Shown: positions 32,001-32,086 of the stretch, piece after piece
Position numbering within the stretch: the stretch's first letter is position 1
Layout: each line of letters opens with the position of its first letter
Assembly: GCA_031376425.1 (NCBI GenBank)
Contig: JANMDR010000303.1
Location: forward strand, 1-32,086
From: JANMDR01 sp031376425
GTDB taxonomy: Bacteria; Pseudomonadota; Gammaproteobacteria; Burkholderiales; Usitatibacteraceae
Length of the DNA: 32,086 bases
Direction of reading: 5' to 3'
Notes under the pieces: model-generated
What the model was told of the DNA's origin: nothing
What the model saw: the letters and a program-made list of their open reading frames with translations, nothing else
Database searches by the model: none
Translations under genes and position numbers: made by a program

Positions 32001-32086
32001 GTCATTCCAGCGAAGGCTGGAATCCAGACCCTCGTATGACTAATCTAGGTTTAAAAGCGCTAAATAGTATGACGTAGGACTGGATT
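32001..32086. repeat. Dispersed palindromic repeat, copy 3, cut by window edge
   Basis: GTCATTCCAGCGAAGGCTGG and AATCCAG (32001-32027) match the ends of copy 1 almost exactly. The right arm begins with CTGGATT at 32080 and leaves the window. The centre differs from copy 1, apart from a short CTAGGTTTA segment that recalls its inner hairpin. Confidence 0.75.

Overview
The window looks like a chromosomal stretch of a betaproteobacterium with moderate GC. The ClpS-ClpA pair with a divergent cold-shock gene, MnmA, FadH, Fpr and the flavocytochrome c sulfide dehydrogenase all read as proteobacterial, and the Csp and ClpA sequences look most like Burkholderiales or Nitrosomonadales. That placement is inference from remembered family sequences; no search was run. 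No rRNA, tRNA, CRISPR array, integrase or transposase gene was found.

Layout. Positions 1-5,800 are an accessory-looking block read entirely on the minus strand. It holds the first codons of a gene leaving the window, a hairpin terminator, a possible gene remnant next to a palindromic repeat, an SGNH hydrolase, two exported proteins of unknown function (one with a possible outer-membrane barrel), a cytoplasmic clostripain-like (C11, caspase-clan) peptidase and a small unknown protein. Positions 5,940-11,872 are a plus-strand signalling cluster: a PF04392-type binding protein without any transporter, a membrane histidine kinase, a single-domain receiver, a receiver-cyclase fusion and a LuxR-type regulator. 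Binding protein/kinase and cyclase/regulator reading frames overlap. The leader of this cluster has two competing hairpins and a 16-codon upstream ORF with a strong ribosome binding site.

Positions 11,970-17,808 are minus strand again after a second palindromic repeat. They encode a single-pass membrane protein with nine 23-residue repeats, a small partner, 2,4-dienoyl-CoA reductase (fadH) and ferredoxin-NADP reductase (fpr). Positions 18,097-22,601 hold a DUF6445-like protein with a Tat-type esterase, then mnmA, an Ala/Lys-rich exported protein, an rluE-type pseudouridine synthase and a cold-shock protein on the minus strand. Positions 22,907-27,465 carry clpS-clpA and fccA-fccB. Positions 27,592-31,838 hold a DUF5329-like protein, an N-acyl-D-amino-acid deacylase gene cut by one in-frame amber codon, dodecin, an SH3-domain protein and an M48 metalloprotease. 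A third palindromic repeat runs off the right edge.

Functional picture. Housekeeping functions (tRNA thiolation, rRNA pseudouridylation, N-degron proteolysis, cold shock, unsaturated fatty acid oxidation, NADPH/ferredoxin balance, flavin storage) are mixed with sulfide oxidation. The parts least explained by known systems are the five-gene sensory relay with its structured leader, the intracellular C11 peptidase with its small upstream partner, and the repeat-bearing membrane protein, which also has a ten-base C tract in its coding strand.
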